Source: Certhia americana (Eukaryota > Chordata > Aves > Passeriformes > Certhiidae). Taken from it: DNA of 64,000 nt. The stretch is from positions 89,745,371 through 89,809,370 of the forward strand of contig CM031858.1 in NCBI GenBank assembly GCA_018697195.1, written 5' to 3'. Shown piece after piece: positions 12,501-24,400 of the stretch (its first letter is position 1; the number at the start of each line of letters is the position of its first letter). A program made the position numbers and the translations under genes. A model generated the notes under the pieces. That model saw nothing but the letters and a program-made list of their open reading frames with translations. It was not told the origin of the DNA and ran no database searches.

Positions 12501-15188
12501 AACAGGTGAAAACATGTCTTAAGAAACACGTCCTGAAATCTGCTAAATGATGGAAGATCTTGCCAAATACTGAAGGTTTTCGGGGCAGCTTTCTAAAAAA
12601 AGCTAAAAAAAATTAAAACTTTCTAAAAAAATAAAAACTAAATCAGCCAACCATGCACTTTTCATATAGACCTGGCTCCTGGCATAAAAAACTTTCAGAG
12701 TTTAGGATGTTTGCTGCTAACAGGACAGTTTTCATAATAGAAGATAGATTCCTAAAGAACATAATGAATTTGAATATTGTTGACTTCTCAGGAACAAAAT
12801 TAACAACAATAAAGCCAGAAGAGAGCTGTGATGTTATTAATAAGAAGAAATAACATTTCTTTGCTTAAATCTACCTTGAATTCTCAAGATTATTATGAAT
12901 AACTATAATTGAGAAAATTGTGCTTTTTTTTTTTTTTTTTGTATATTACAGACAGCAAAGTGTAGGTACTCTGAAGGTATTCTAGAATTCTGTTAGGAAA
13001 AACAAGTACAATGAATAAAAGTGTACATTGATATTAGACATTTTTTCCTCTTTTTCTATCTACAATCAAAAATATGCCTGAGTCGAAGTGTCTACCCTCT
13101 ACTGCACAGAGCAGGCTCAGAGCACACAGACTACATATTTCAAATTAGAGTAATTTGGAATATTTGCTCCGAGAAAGCACCTAATGTCTTTCAGCTTCCG
13201 AGACACTTTCCATGCAGTAGACAGACTAGACCCAGTCTGAATCACCTTTCCCAAGACGTCCATCTAACTTGGGCCTTGGGTTCTTGGCACCAACTGTTGC
13301 ATATCACAGATCCATTCCTACTGTGTGTACATGGTAAAGTCATGCTAGGGTCTATCATCATTGGCAAAACTGCTTCAGGCTCTGAGAGTTTGAAATTCAA
13401 GTACCAAGTGCAAGACACCACTTATTAACGTAGTTCTCCTGTGCAACTGAGACCTTTGAGACTCATCTTGCTGGTGACTTTTTTTCCAGAGGGAAATCTA
13501 TACAAATCCACCAAGTACTGATGTCATGTGTTCATTATGTTCATGGTAATATAGCTTCTGCAGGACAGAATTTAATCTCCATCATCCACGTTCTTGCTGA
13601 GTAGTATATATTGCACTTGATGAGAAAAACCTCAGGTTGGGATTCTGTTTCAAACTAGAGAAACTTATGGTTAAAAAGTAGGTCTTTCCTAGATTGTCTT
13701 CTAGGACACACCACAAGGAATTGCTTCAGTATCAAGTTATTTTTGCTCTAGTCCAGTCAAAGTGGGAAGCCAGAACATCAGAAGGCAGCTTAACTGTTAA
13801 TGGGAAATGAGCAAAATTATGTTCTCTGCTTCGAGAAGCCAGAAGATATTGACTGAGCTTACTTCAACAAAATAAAATATACTATTTAAAATTTATAATA
13901 ATTATAGCCATCTGATTCATGTGATTGTTTCAATATTCAATTTTTGCAGTATACCTTTCTAACAGGATTTTTGTCACTATTCTTGGTTAGCTGTAAATAG
14001 ACAGAAACACATATTTTGAAAAGCAAACACTCCTCAGTAGAAGATGGAGAAAAGTAGCTGTGATCATGCCTGTCTTGCTCAATGACATACAAAATCCATT
14101 GTGCAAGTGAGAATAGAAACCATATTTTCTGACCCATAAGCCTGTACATTTAATCAAAAAGTTATTTTTATTCTCTATTTAAGTGTAATTATCATTGGTT
14201 ATGAAAAAACACTCTACCAAAATAGTTTGTGGAGTAATAGGTAAGGAAAAAAAGAAACTTGTAGTTAGTTTTTGAATTAATAAAAGGAAAAGTTTAATAT
14301 ATATGTTTGGGAAATATCTAGCACAGTTAAAAAAGATCTATGTGAAATATATCCAACCATCTAAAAATGAAGGCAATTAGCAGCAATTATAGAGCTTCTT
14401 TCCCAAAACTATGTATTGTAAATCCTTTTAATCAGTGAAAGCCCCAATAACAACAAGCCATTGTATGTCTGAACAGGAAGCCTAGTATGTAAGAACACTT
14501 TGCTTTTAATTAACTTTTGGATACCACTTACTGCAGATTATTATCGGGAGAGGTGCTGCATAGAGGAAACTATGTATTTGAGGTTCCTATTAAAGGATTA
14601 ATTGTATTTTTAAGTGCAATATGTTAATGAGAAGTAATGGTTGTTTGCTGGAGGTATAGTGTACTTAATAGGTTGGTGGATTAAACAGTCCCTGCATTAA
14701 AAGGAATTATTGTATTTGTCATAAATACCTTTGAGGATAAATTTGCTTTCAACTGCTGGAGGAATTCTTTGATACAAAACATGAAGGATTACATGAAGGT
14801 GACAGGAGAGGTAGTCTGCATCTGTCAGGTGTGCTCCTGATCACAGGCCAAGGAAACTTACGAAGTAACCTGAGGCATATTACATTTAGAAACCGAGCCC
14901 TGTTATCAAAAATCAAAGAATCCGATGTAGTTGAATGTTTTGTATTTGGAAAGGGGATGGGAAGAAGTAATGCATTTGGAATTTACTGTGTTTCTGTACT
15001 AGCTGCACTTTTTCTTCTGGGCTCAATAACCCCTCAGAGCGCAACTGTGTTTATAGTAATATCATCTACTGTAATGTAAAAATGAAGCTGCAAAAGCTAA
15101 GTTCTCAGTTTTTTTAGCATAATCCCCAAGCCATGACCACAAAGGGCAATTTAAGAAGGGGAAAAAACCAAACCACCCAACAAATGAA
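9546..15188. other. Unique noncoding sequence
   Basis: No supported gene. The longest frame (13021-13428, plus, 135 codons) starts at GTG, has no domain and no typical splice or promoter context, and is judged chance. Short TA runs occur at 11901-11912 and a T run at about 12926-12942. The part 14480-14830 is rich in ATTA/TAAT motifs in otherwise complex sequence and is noted in the findings as a possible conserved noncoding element. Confidence 0.65.
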
Positions 15189-15222
15189 CAAAAAACAAAC
15201 AAACAAACAAACAAACAAACAA
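15189..15222. repeat. CAAA tetranucleotide microsatellite
   Basis: Roughly eight copies of CAAA in an A/C-rich setting (15165-15225). The A/C-rich flank lacks any recognisable retroposon body on either side. Confidence 0.9.
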
Positions 15223-16756
15223 CACCTCCCCCAAACTTGAGGGAAAAAACCCCTAAGGACTTATCCAGAGTGAATACTTTTCATCTGCTGCTTCAAGACT
15301 GGGCAGTTTTGTATAAATTATTTTTCATGGGAATTTTGCAAGAATGCCTTCTAACCCCACCCACCCTTTCATGTTGGATATGGTTGTTAATTGTGCAAGG
15401 GCATGGGTGGGGGGAAAATTACTACTGTGAATTTGGAGTAATTTAGTTTCTAGAGACAAGGACTTCTTTTTTAGCAAGTGTATAATCTAGACTAAGTCTT
15501 TCCCTATAAAAGGTGTAGACTGGATTTTCTTCTGTCAAGTACACTGCAGGTATAGTTTGTTGACTATTGTAGACTCAAAGAGTGAGACAGTAGGGTGAAA
15601 GTGGGGGCTTAGATTTGATTTGGTTATGTTGGGAGGACTGCACAGTGGACAACTATATTATGAGGTGAGTGTGTACACATACCAGTATAATATCAAGGAG
15701 ATGGAGAAAGGGATAAACAAACTTTAATAGGCCCCATAAAGAGAAAGAAAAGTAGCTTTATGTTATAAATTACAGCAGTTTGGAATCACAGAGAGGAAAA
15801 TATAAGATAGTATAAAGCAAGAAGAAAGATGACTGGACACTAGTAGAAGAATAAAAAAGTGTATTTATGGCTATACAAAACATATGCAAACAGACTTGTG
15901 GAAAAATAATGTTTAAGTTAAGTTAAAATATGAGCATAGCAGTGGTTTTAGTTTTCAAACTAAATTTTCAATAGTACTCTAAATGTTGAAAGCAGGTGAG
16001 ACCCTCAGTCTCTTCAAGTGTCAGGATGAAATTAAGGCATGCTACTGGAGGGATCACAGGTTTAGAGCAAAAGCGCTGGTCCCGTAACCTTCTTCCTGAA
16101 AGAAATCTCTCCTCTGCAAACCTGCAACACTTCTCCTGTTTCAAGATATGCTTCAGCCCTCACACTTCATGACAGATGCCTTTTTCAGAATAAAAGCTTA
16201 AACATTCTTTAAGTATGTTTAGACTTCAAAAACATAAGAAAGCTACAGTTGCCTTTGTTTATTTACTTGATGAGGCCTTTTCATGCTGAAAGTGGCTTGT
16301 CAGAGAAAACAGTCTGTGAGGCCCAAACAAAAAGTTAATAGCTCTTGATGAATGGTATTCTATTTTTTTCCCTAAGAAGTTCTAGATCTCTGTCATATGG
16401 AAGGGTACAGGATCATGCAAGTACTTTTGACTTGTCAGCTTGTCCTATAAATTTTCCTGTGAAGCTGAAAAAGAAAAAATGGGCAAAAATTCTATTTTGT
16501 TACAATGCAAAGTTAAAAGGTCTACAGCTGTTTCTCGTTAAAATATACAAATAAAATGCTACCACACTTCAAGATGTAATTTATGTGTTATTGTTTCTTG
16601 CATGGAAATTACTAGAATCGTTGTTTCATAAGGTATGATATTAATTAAAGCTTAGTGTTAAGTACATGAAGGCCACGAGAAACAAATTCTTAAGAATTAT
16701 TATAGAAAAGAAGATAAATTGATAACAAATAAATCTAATATGCACAAAGTATGAGT
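15223..16756. other. Unique noncoding sequence
   Basis: No gene or repeat recognised. Frames of 60-70 codons at 15237-15446 and 16345-16554 lack domains. Confidence 0.65.
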
Positions 16757-16842
16757 AAGGTGTCCCTGCCCATGGCAGGAGGGTGGGAACTATATGATCT
16801 TTAAGGTCCCTTCAAACCCAAAACATCAATTACATGATTATG
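16757..16842 (+). mobile_element. CR1 LINE 3' end (short fragment)
   Basis: The segment GGTGTCCCTGCCCATGGCAG, then GATCTTTAAGGTCCCTTCAA, then a decayed ATGATTATGA tail is the typical 3' untranslated end of avian CR1 elements on the plus strand. The whole is under 90 bp, as expected from extreme 5' truncation during target-primed reverse transcription. The terminal octamer repeats have been altered by point changes. Confidence 0.92.
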
Positions 16843-17762
16843 ACTGCATGCTTTAAAAAATGTAGGAATCAATAAAATGTTTGTTCAAAGTGCTCAGAAA
16901 TAGAACTTGTTTCTAAAGAGTTTAATAAGAAATGTGCCAGGGTAAGTGTTAAATCTGTTCCTCAGTCTCATTAGTATTTGTCATCTGAAAGTGTTACCAA
17001 GGGAAAGAAAGTCTAAGGTAGTCTAAAACAAGGCCAAATAGGATTTATATTGGCAGTCAAAGTCAGCCTGCCAGTGCACGTCAGTTTTTCCAACTCTTAG
17101 TCAGTGAGTCAAATAAAGAGAAGTGAGTCTGCTAAGATGGTTATTCCTGAAACCAATTAAAGGCAATTCCAAGGTTCTTTCAACTTATCCCATTATAACC
17201 TTTAGTAAACCACCACCTAATTTTTTTATTATAATTATTTGTGTAAATGCTAGCTCATAGACAATTAGTGTTCTCTGTAGGAACTCACATACTGAATTGA
17301 CTTTGTAGAAAAGCATTGCATAAAAGTTAAATTACTTTAGGGATAAAGGAACTTTATACAGGATGGTTTTCTGAATCTATTCAGCAAGCCATAAAGTTCC
17401 AACTAGTTAGTTTTGAAAACAGTATGTCTGGCTTATGAATTTAGTGGCTTGAGAGTAGAGTTAGTGGCAAACCTGAAACACTGGAAATTTATTTTCAGTC
17501 TTTGAAATTAAATAATTGCATTGGTCTGCAAATGTTGGGATGCTTTGTAAGAGTTTCAGCATTAAAATATTTCTATCTGTTTCAAATTCTTTGTGTTCCT
17601 TCTTGTAATCACAATACCTTCTCTTCATGAGCTGGATAGATTCACAATTCTAAATCTTAGGACATTTATTTTCTTCTTTGTTGTCAAATGATCTGCGGGA
17701 GGTTTCTCAGGATTTTTCACAGGCTTTGCACTATCAGCAGAGAACAATTTCCTTCAGTCCAT
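16843..17762. other. Unique noncoding sequence
   Basis: No gene or recognised repeat. An ATTA-rich patch lies at 17215-17350. Confidence 0.65.
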
Positions 17763-18265
17763 TGTCTTGTTTTAATTCCAGCTGACATCCAAACCTTCCA
17801 TAGTCACACCCTCATTTCTTCCTGGTGGCATGGGGAAGAGAATCAGAAGGGTAAGAGTTAGAAACTGTGCGTTGAGATAAAGACAATATAATAGGGAAAG
17901 CAAAAGCCATGTACAGAAGCAAAGTAAGACAAGGCATTCATTCACCACTTCCCATGGGCAGGCAAGTGTTCAGCCATCTCACAGAGAGCAGGGCTCCAGC
18001 ACACCATGGTTCCAAGGCTTGAGAAGACAAATATCATCATCCTGAGCGGGGCCCCTGCCTTTTTCCACCAGATTTATATGCTGTGCATGATGCCATATGG
18101 TAAGGAGTGTCCCTTTGGTTAGCTGGGGTCACCTGTCCTTGCTGTGTCCCCTCCCACTTCCCTGGGTGAGAAGAAGAAAAAGCCTTTACTCTGGGCAAGC
18201 ACTCCTCAACAGTATCAAAAGCATCCCTGAGTTATCAACACAATTTCCAGCACAAAACTAGCACA
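17763..18265 (-). mobile_element. Second solo LTR of the same avian ERV family, internally deleted
   Basis: On the minus strand this copy shares its layout with the LTR at 8147-8771: the start (complement of ...AGCACA at 18265), a CATATAAA TATA element (complement of 18073-18080), the CCATGGGAAGTGGTGAATGA-type block (complement near 17940-17960) and the end (complement of TGTCTTGTTTTAATTCCAGC at 17763). It lacks the roughly 50-80 bp near the 5' end of the LTR that the other copy keeps, and has only one copy of the 44-bp segment. Flanks TCCAT (17758-17762) and CCCAT (18266-18270) agree at 4 of 5 positions, compatible with a 5-bp target duplication as made by ERVL-type integrases. No coding interior remains. 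Confidence 0.85.
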
Positions 18266-20197
18266 CCCATTTATATGTTCACATCTCTTCTTCATTAAAC
18301 ATCACATTGATGATTGTTTGTCTACATTAGGATATCTGACTGATTTGGAGAGAATCCCAAGAAAAAGTCGCAGGTTAGTCTAGAAATCTATTTACATTTT
18401 AATTTAATTGCTTTAAATCTTTGTAGACAGTAATCAGTTCTGATTCCAGAGATATAGAGGAATGACCTCCCAACAGAGATACAGGCCTTTACTTACTCAC
18501 TTTTTTTAACCTTTACCTATATTCTGTCTCTGAAATGATAAATCAGGCAGCAGACATATTTGTCCTCATTTCCCCATTCAGCATCTTCTAATGTGTGGTT
18601 TATGGACATTTTCTGATTATCAATTTCCCTCTGTGAAAATCAGAATTCCATATTTTTTGTTCTGGAGGCTGATCAAAAGACGGTTGAATTCTCTTTTGGA
18701 GTTATTTTTAAGGACTGGCCTCTACCTTAACATCTTATTTTCTTGTAATATTCTGTCCTATCTAAGAAATCAATAGTTCATATCAATGGCTTTATTTTGT
18801 GTTTAAAATATAAGTTCCTTTTGAACTCTTTGATTAATTCCACTTATCCCGTAATATATTATTATTCATATAAACAGTTTGCTCTAAAACCTTTCTCAGA
18901 AGCTCTTCATTCTCCAGTTCACATTTTGGGGGATAAAAAAAAGACATGGATATAATAAAATCGCTGAACTCCATCTTAGCGAATGTTGGCGCAGGTAACT
19001 GACAACTTTTTTGATGTTGTCTTATTATCCCAAAGTAAGTCAGAGTTCAGTGCAGGTAGTTCTTTGCCTCTTCAGTTCAACAGGCCTGAGGACATTAAAG
19101 TCAACTTGACATTGATATAAGCATAATCCTTCGAATTCTTCTCTGGATTCCAGACCAGTGGAAAAATATTTTTCTACTAATTCTTCCATGTCATTACACA
19201 GAGAATCATCTGTTCTCTTGCATATCTTAGAACTGTAGGGAATAACATGAATTAGGTTCAAACTCTAACATGCAGCCTGCATTCAGTTTGAAATGTAAAT
19301 ATTTAGAATTGTGAAATTAATTTCACCTCAAGTGAGCTGTCTGTGGACAAGCACTTGAAATGAAAAGAACAGTTAGGATTTACAGTTAGACTGTGGCTCT
19401 TCAATCTGTGAAGACCACACAGATTACACAACACACTGGTGCTAACTAGGAGTCTAGCACTGGCACTGGGTCAGGGAGGAGGTTGTGCAGCCCTGATTAT
19501 AACAGGTGTAGTAATTTTGTAGACTGAAAGATTATACAGATTCTGTACAGATTCTCCCACTCAAAATGAATGTGTTTTCTTGGTTCTAGCATTCCTGTGT
19601 ACCAAGAATGCCAAGGAGGAGGTACTCTACAGCTTTTTTCATAGCTGTTCATCTTCAGTTGATGAGTTAAGCCAAATCAACATTTATAAATGCCACGGTT
19701 CCAATTTATCAATGAGGCAGAGAACACTACCAAGAGGAGTTCTCAAGTAAAAATATATGGAAGAATTATTGAAATCTTCCATCCTCTTTGCAAGTAATGC
19801 TAAAGGATAAAATCCAAACAGTTACTAATTTGTCTGTTGCAAAACACTGCTATGAATGGTGAGAATACTGAAAGAAAGTGAACACACATACATGCAACTG
19901 TATGACACCTTATGTTTATATATTTTATATGTGATATGTGTAAACACTAGTACCAGAGCAATAAGATTATTAAACAAGACCTCAAAATATGTTTCCTTCC
20001 CTCAGTGGAGAACCTCGTACTGAGGCCACTATTTTTCCAATTATTAGAACAAATATTCTCTTGTATCAAAAAGCAGAGGAACAAAATTTGTGATGCTGGC
20101 ACATAATTTGAAAAGGAGCTAGAAAAACTCCAAAAAGTTCTAATAACCAGCCACAGGAAAAAAAACCAAAAAAACCCCAACACTGTAGGATACAGAG
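18266..20197. other. Unique noncoding sequence
   Basis: No gene or recognised transposon. Frames of 60-78 codons on both strands carry no domain. Confidence 0.65.
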
Positions 20198-20207
20198 ATT
20201 TATTTGT

Positions 20208-20238
<31 letters not shown>

Positions 20239-20243
20239 TTTTG
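20198..20243. repeat. TTTA tetranucleotide microsatellite
   Basis: About eleven copies of TTTA with one early interruption (TTTG). Preceded by an A/C-rich patch (20158-20180) on the plus strand. Probably length-variable. Confidence 0.95.
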
Positions 20244-21330
20244 AGCTCTTGAATCCTGTTACCTGTGCTGCTTCATTTTGTCTCCCTAGTACATATTCTG
20301 GTAGTATATCTTACATAGTCATTAACAAGGTTTTAAAATAGTGCTTATTTAACAGCAGCTATCTAGTGTTTTGGGTTACCCACTCATTGTTTAAAGCAAT
20401 ACTTGCATATTTGCAGTATTTAATTGAGATTACAGCCTTTTACCAGTGAGAGAGAGTGTAACATCAGCCTCAAGGTTGAACTTTTCCAGACTGAACACAG
20501 CCCAAGTGCTTTTGTTTGTCCACACTGCTAATTGGGTGGGATATAGAGGACATACAGATGCATCATCTAGAAATGCATGGCACACCAAATTCAACCTGAA
20601 AGAGCTACTTGGTTGACCAACAAGCTCACAAGTCAGTGTAGAAGAATTTTCACGTGGTAGCATAGTGCAATTGCTGCACGCCATCAACTAAGTGGGTGTT
20701 ATTTTATAACAAAAGAAGCCACTTTACTGTCATGGCACTGGGAACTCATCACCGTGCTGGCACCTGTCCAGTGCATGCTGAACTATTTACAATGAAGTGA
20801 TGGCTGCACCTAGCAGATGTGGCTGGGAAGGAGAACTGGCAACTACTTAAACAACACTTAGATGCTCAAATGGACTAAAAAGGTGAAGCAGGAATATTCA
20901 AAATTGTGAAGAATAAAGCAGAAAATGCTGAAGTATGGTCATGCTGTGTCTACAAAAAGGTGATTTTTGTGCTTTAGCCAACACAGGCATTTGCATTCCT
21001 ACCATACCTTGTTCATCACAGCTAGACCCCATTTTATCCATAGTTTTTTCACCCACAACTGCATTTCAACAATGAAAGAGGGATAGGGGCTAAAACAAAC
21101 AAACAAGCAAACTTAACACTTGTTAGTCTATTTTCAAAATAAACTCTTAATAAGTAGTCTGTAAGGGACGATTTCCCTCAAATACCTAACTGCAATTTGG
21201 TAAAAAGATATTAATAGTTAAGATTACAATTAAATTTTTTACATCCAGACAAATTATATTTTGTTTGAGATAAAACTTATATATTACTTCCTATATTTAT
21301 GTTCCCGTGAGAAAAATGAGAGAAAATCAT
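20244..21330. other. Unique noncoding sequence
   Basis: No gene or recognised repeat; an 85-codon minus-strand frame at 20430-20687 has no domain. Confidence 0.65.
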
Positions 21331-21413
21331 TTCAGGTTGGTCCAAAATTGATTTTTTCCACAATTTTTCAGGTCAGTTAATGAAGTGAAAAATCAATTCT
21401 TCACACAGCTTTA
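21331..21413. mobile_element. Possible mariner-type miniature inverted-repeat element
   Basis: The left side starts TTCAGGTTGGTCCAAAA, resembling the TTAGGTTGGTGCAAAA termini of mariner miniature elements such as MADE1 known from mammals. An 11-bp perfect inverted repeat, AATTGATTTTT (21346-21356) and AAAAATCAATT (21388-21398), lies inside, and total length is close to 80 bp as in such elements. The outer part of the right arm matches only weakly, and no flanking TA duplication is clear. Chance resemblance remains possible. Confidence 0.3.
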
Positions 21414-24400
21414 ACTCAAGCCCTTCTTGAATATAGAATTATTACTTTCCTCATGAGCATTTTCCGTGGCATTCCTCACCACATAAATTAATTTATCTTA
21501 ATTTGGCATAGATTAATTAATTTAGCTTCACAATACTTTTGCAAAGAACTGGGACTGCTATTTTGATTTCACACAAGAGAAGTTGAGGTATAGTTACATT
21601 AGAGAGCAAAATTTGCTCTTTTGGATGCTCCCCACAACTGCAATCTAATTTAGCAGAGTAGTTAGCTGTTGCATAAAATCCAGAGCTTAGAGCACAGACT
21701 ATCTAAGTGGTCAAAGCACATTTCTCACAGACATCACCTTCCTCTATGCTTCAATAGCTCTTTAGTGAACTGGATTACAGGGTTTGATACTGGACAACAG
21801 AGACTGGAATCCAGTTAGCTGTTAGCTATGAGAAATTTACCTTAAAGGTCCATCACATAGGAACCAGCTCAGAAGCACAATCGAGTAAGAAATACTTAAT
21901 AAGGATAATAATAAAATAAAAGACTATATATCCCCTGGGACAATAAAATATTCACAGTGTTGGATTCTGCTGTGCTCCAATAGAGTCAGATACCATACTT
22001 GACTACAACACTCTGCTACGAGACATCAGGAGCTGCTGCCAGAAAGAAAAGACAACATAATGAGGGATATAGGATAAGACCATGCAATGATGATGATGAT
22101 GATAATGATGAATGTTTGAAGATGCATCTGCACCCGGATACAGCCAGGACATTCCACTGACAGAGACTGCACATTTAATGACACACCAAAATTTCCCTGC
22201 ATTTTTGATCCCCAGTCACACTTTTTAAATAGTGTCTTGACATTTTACTTGAGATCCAAGGCAGCAACTCACTTAAAAAAATGTGGGGAAAAAAAATCCT
22301 CTGCTTTAGTATGACATCATTAAAGTGAAACCAAACTTTATGATTTGTCTTCCTCAACATCTTCCTTCAGTCTCATTACTGCAAAAGCATAATGATTTTC
22401 ATTCTGAGATGTGATTAAATTCACATTCATGTGCTGATTGAGGTGTGGACTCTTTTACTGAGAAAAAATATAGACTTCAGAGTTAGCAGTGGAGTGCTAT
22501 AGGACTAAACTCTGTGAGACCATTAAATTTAATCCTTCCTTCAGACTCACTCCAAGGGTGATTTCAATTAAATTTGTTCAAAATTTATCAGTTTCCTGCA
22601 TGTATGCATAAATGATTCAAAGGCACTTACACACGTTCACTGAACAAAATGTGTACATATTGAAGGGTACATATTATTGTTATAACTTTTCCCTGTTCTT
22701 TTTTTCATAAAATTTACCTAAAAGGAGCTTCTCTTACACAAAACTGTATTAAATGCTCTTCCTGTTCATTTGGAATTCAAATTTATTTTTCAATGTGTGT
22801 CTAAAATACTACTTAGCCAACAAACTGTCCTTTTCTTTGGCATGATGGTACAGCTATTTCTTAGAGGGAAAATGTTGACATTTATTTTTGTAATGACTTG
22901 AAAAGCTGTTATCTGTTTGCTGCTATGAAATGTGACATTGTTTGTTCTGACATAGTTTTCAGAAGACATGATGGAGTTTGTGCATGCAATTCAACATAAC
23001 TTCTTTATTTTCCCAAGTAACATTATGAGAGGTGTACTTTTGCACTTAAAAAATACATCAGTGGTGAGAAGACAATTAAAACTACACAAGCATCTCAGAT
23101 ATAATGTGAGATAAGAGGGCAAGCACTTAGTTCACAATGAGTGTATTTGCTCTTATCTATCTACAAGAACCTATTGGACATCTTTGTCCAAGAATTTATC
23201 TTCAGGAACCCATTGGGTAGGGCCTCTGTTTCTAAACGTGTATCTGTATCTAAAAGTAATACTTGTGTACTTACTTATATGCCTGCTTGGGGAAGACAGC
23301 TTCATGTATTTCATATATACTAAACTTTTGAAGCCCATTCTAGATTTACCAGTGGCTTAGTAGCTTCTCACATCTTCCCAATGGAAAAAGGAGAAAGGAA
23401 GTTAAGCAGTCATTGTGTGTCTGAGTAAAAGACCTCTGCACTATGTAAGTCAACTGTTTTAGAAGGGAAGAGGAAAAAGACCAGCAAGCTGATAGAAAAT
23501 ATATATTTCTTCCAAAATATATTTGAGCCCCTTTGGATGTAGTTAAAGACTCAATTGTTAGCAAACTATAAGGATTAAGCATTGCATTTTACTCAGCACC
23601 TACTGGATTCTGTTGCTTCCTCCTATAGAACAGCCCTGTCTCAATGGCTAACCAACCTATTTCAATAAGACTGATTATTAAATAAACTATCATTCTGACT
23701 GAGTAGGAGTGGCAGACAAGACTAGCACAGCAAGCATTTTGTTTTAATTACCTGCTATAATTCAATCTTTTTATGCTTTTGTTCTGATTTCTTTTCATGA
23801 TTATAAACTCTGGGAGAACACAGAGCCTTTCTTAAGTTATGCTTTATAGCTTTCTTTCAAATGAACTTAACCTGCATTTTAAAGATGACATCAGATGTCA
23901 TCTTCTGCTTCATCACAAATGTATGAGCCATAAACAACTGTGCAAAATCTTACTAGCTAAGGCTGACTTCAAGGGAACACCTTCTCTAGTCCTTCCACCA
24001 GGGAGCAGGGCAGGATAGTGGCTTCAGAGACCTAAGTGGTTCCACTCTAAAGCTGCCAGGACATTCACAGAAAATTAGCATGCATTCATCTATCAAGCCA
24101 CCCTGAAAGTCACAGTTGCTCAAAAATACCTGGAAAAGCAGCATTGATAGAAACCATAAAATTCAAGGTAACATATACCAAAGTTAAGATGTAGAAATTG
24201 CCACTGGGCTCTGTTGTGAAGCTAGTTCTTCTACACTGCTCGATTCAATGCACAATTTTACTTATTGCATGCTGTAATTCCTACAGAAGACAAATGATGT
24301 TAGTACTCTGACTTTTAGTCTGCAGCAGATACAGCTACAGTTGTTTATTTTCATTAATTTGGTCTTGGCTGGCATTATAAAAAAAACACAGCTATACATA

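Noticed and set aside
13021..13428. 135-codon plus-strand frame, the longest in the window
   Set aside because: It starts at GTG rather than ATG, has no recognisable domain or signal, and lies in ordinary AT-rich sequence. A frame of this size is expected by chance in 64 kb on six frames.
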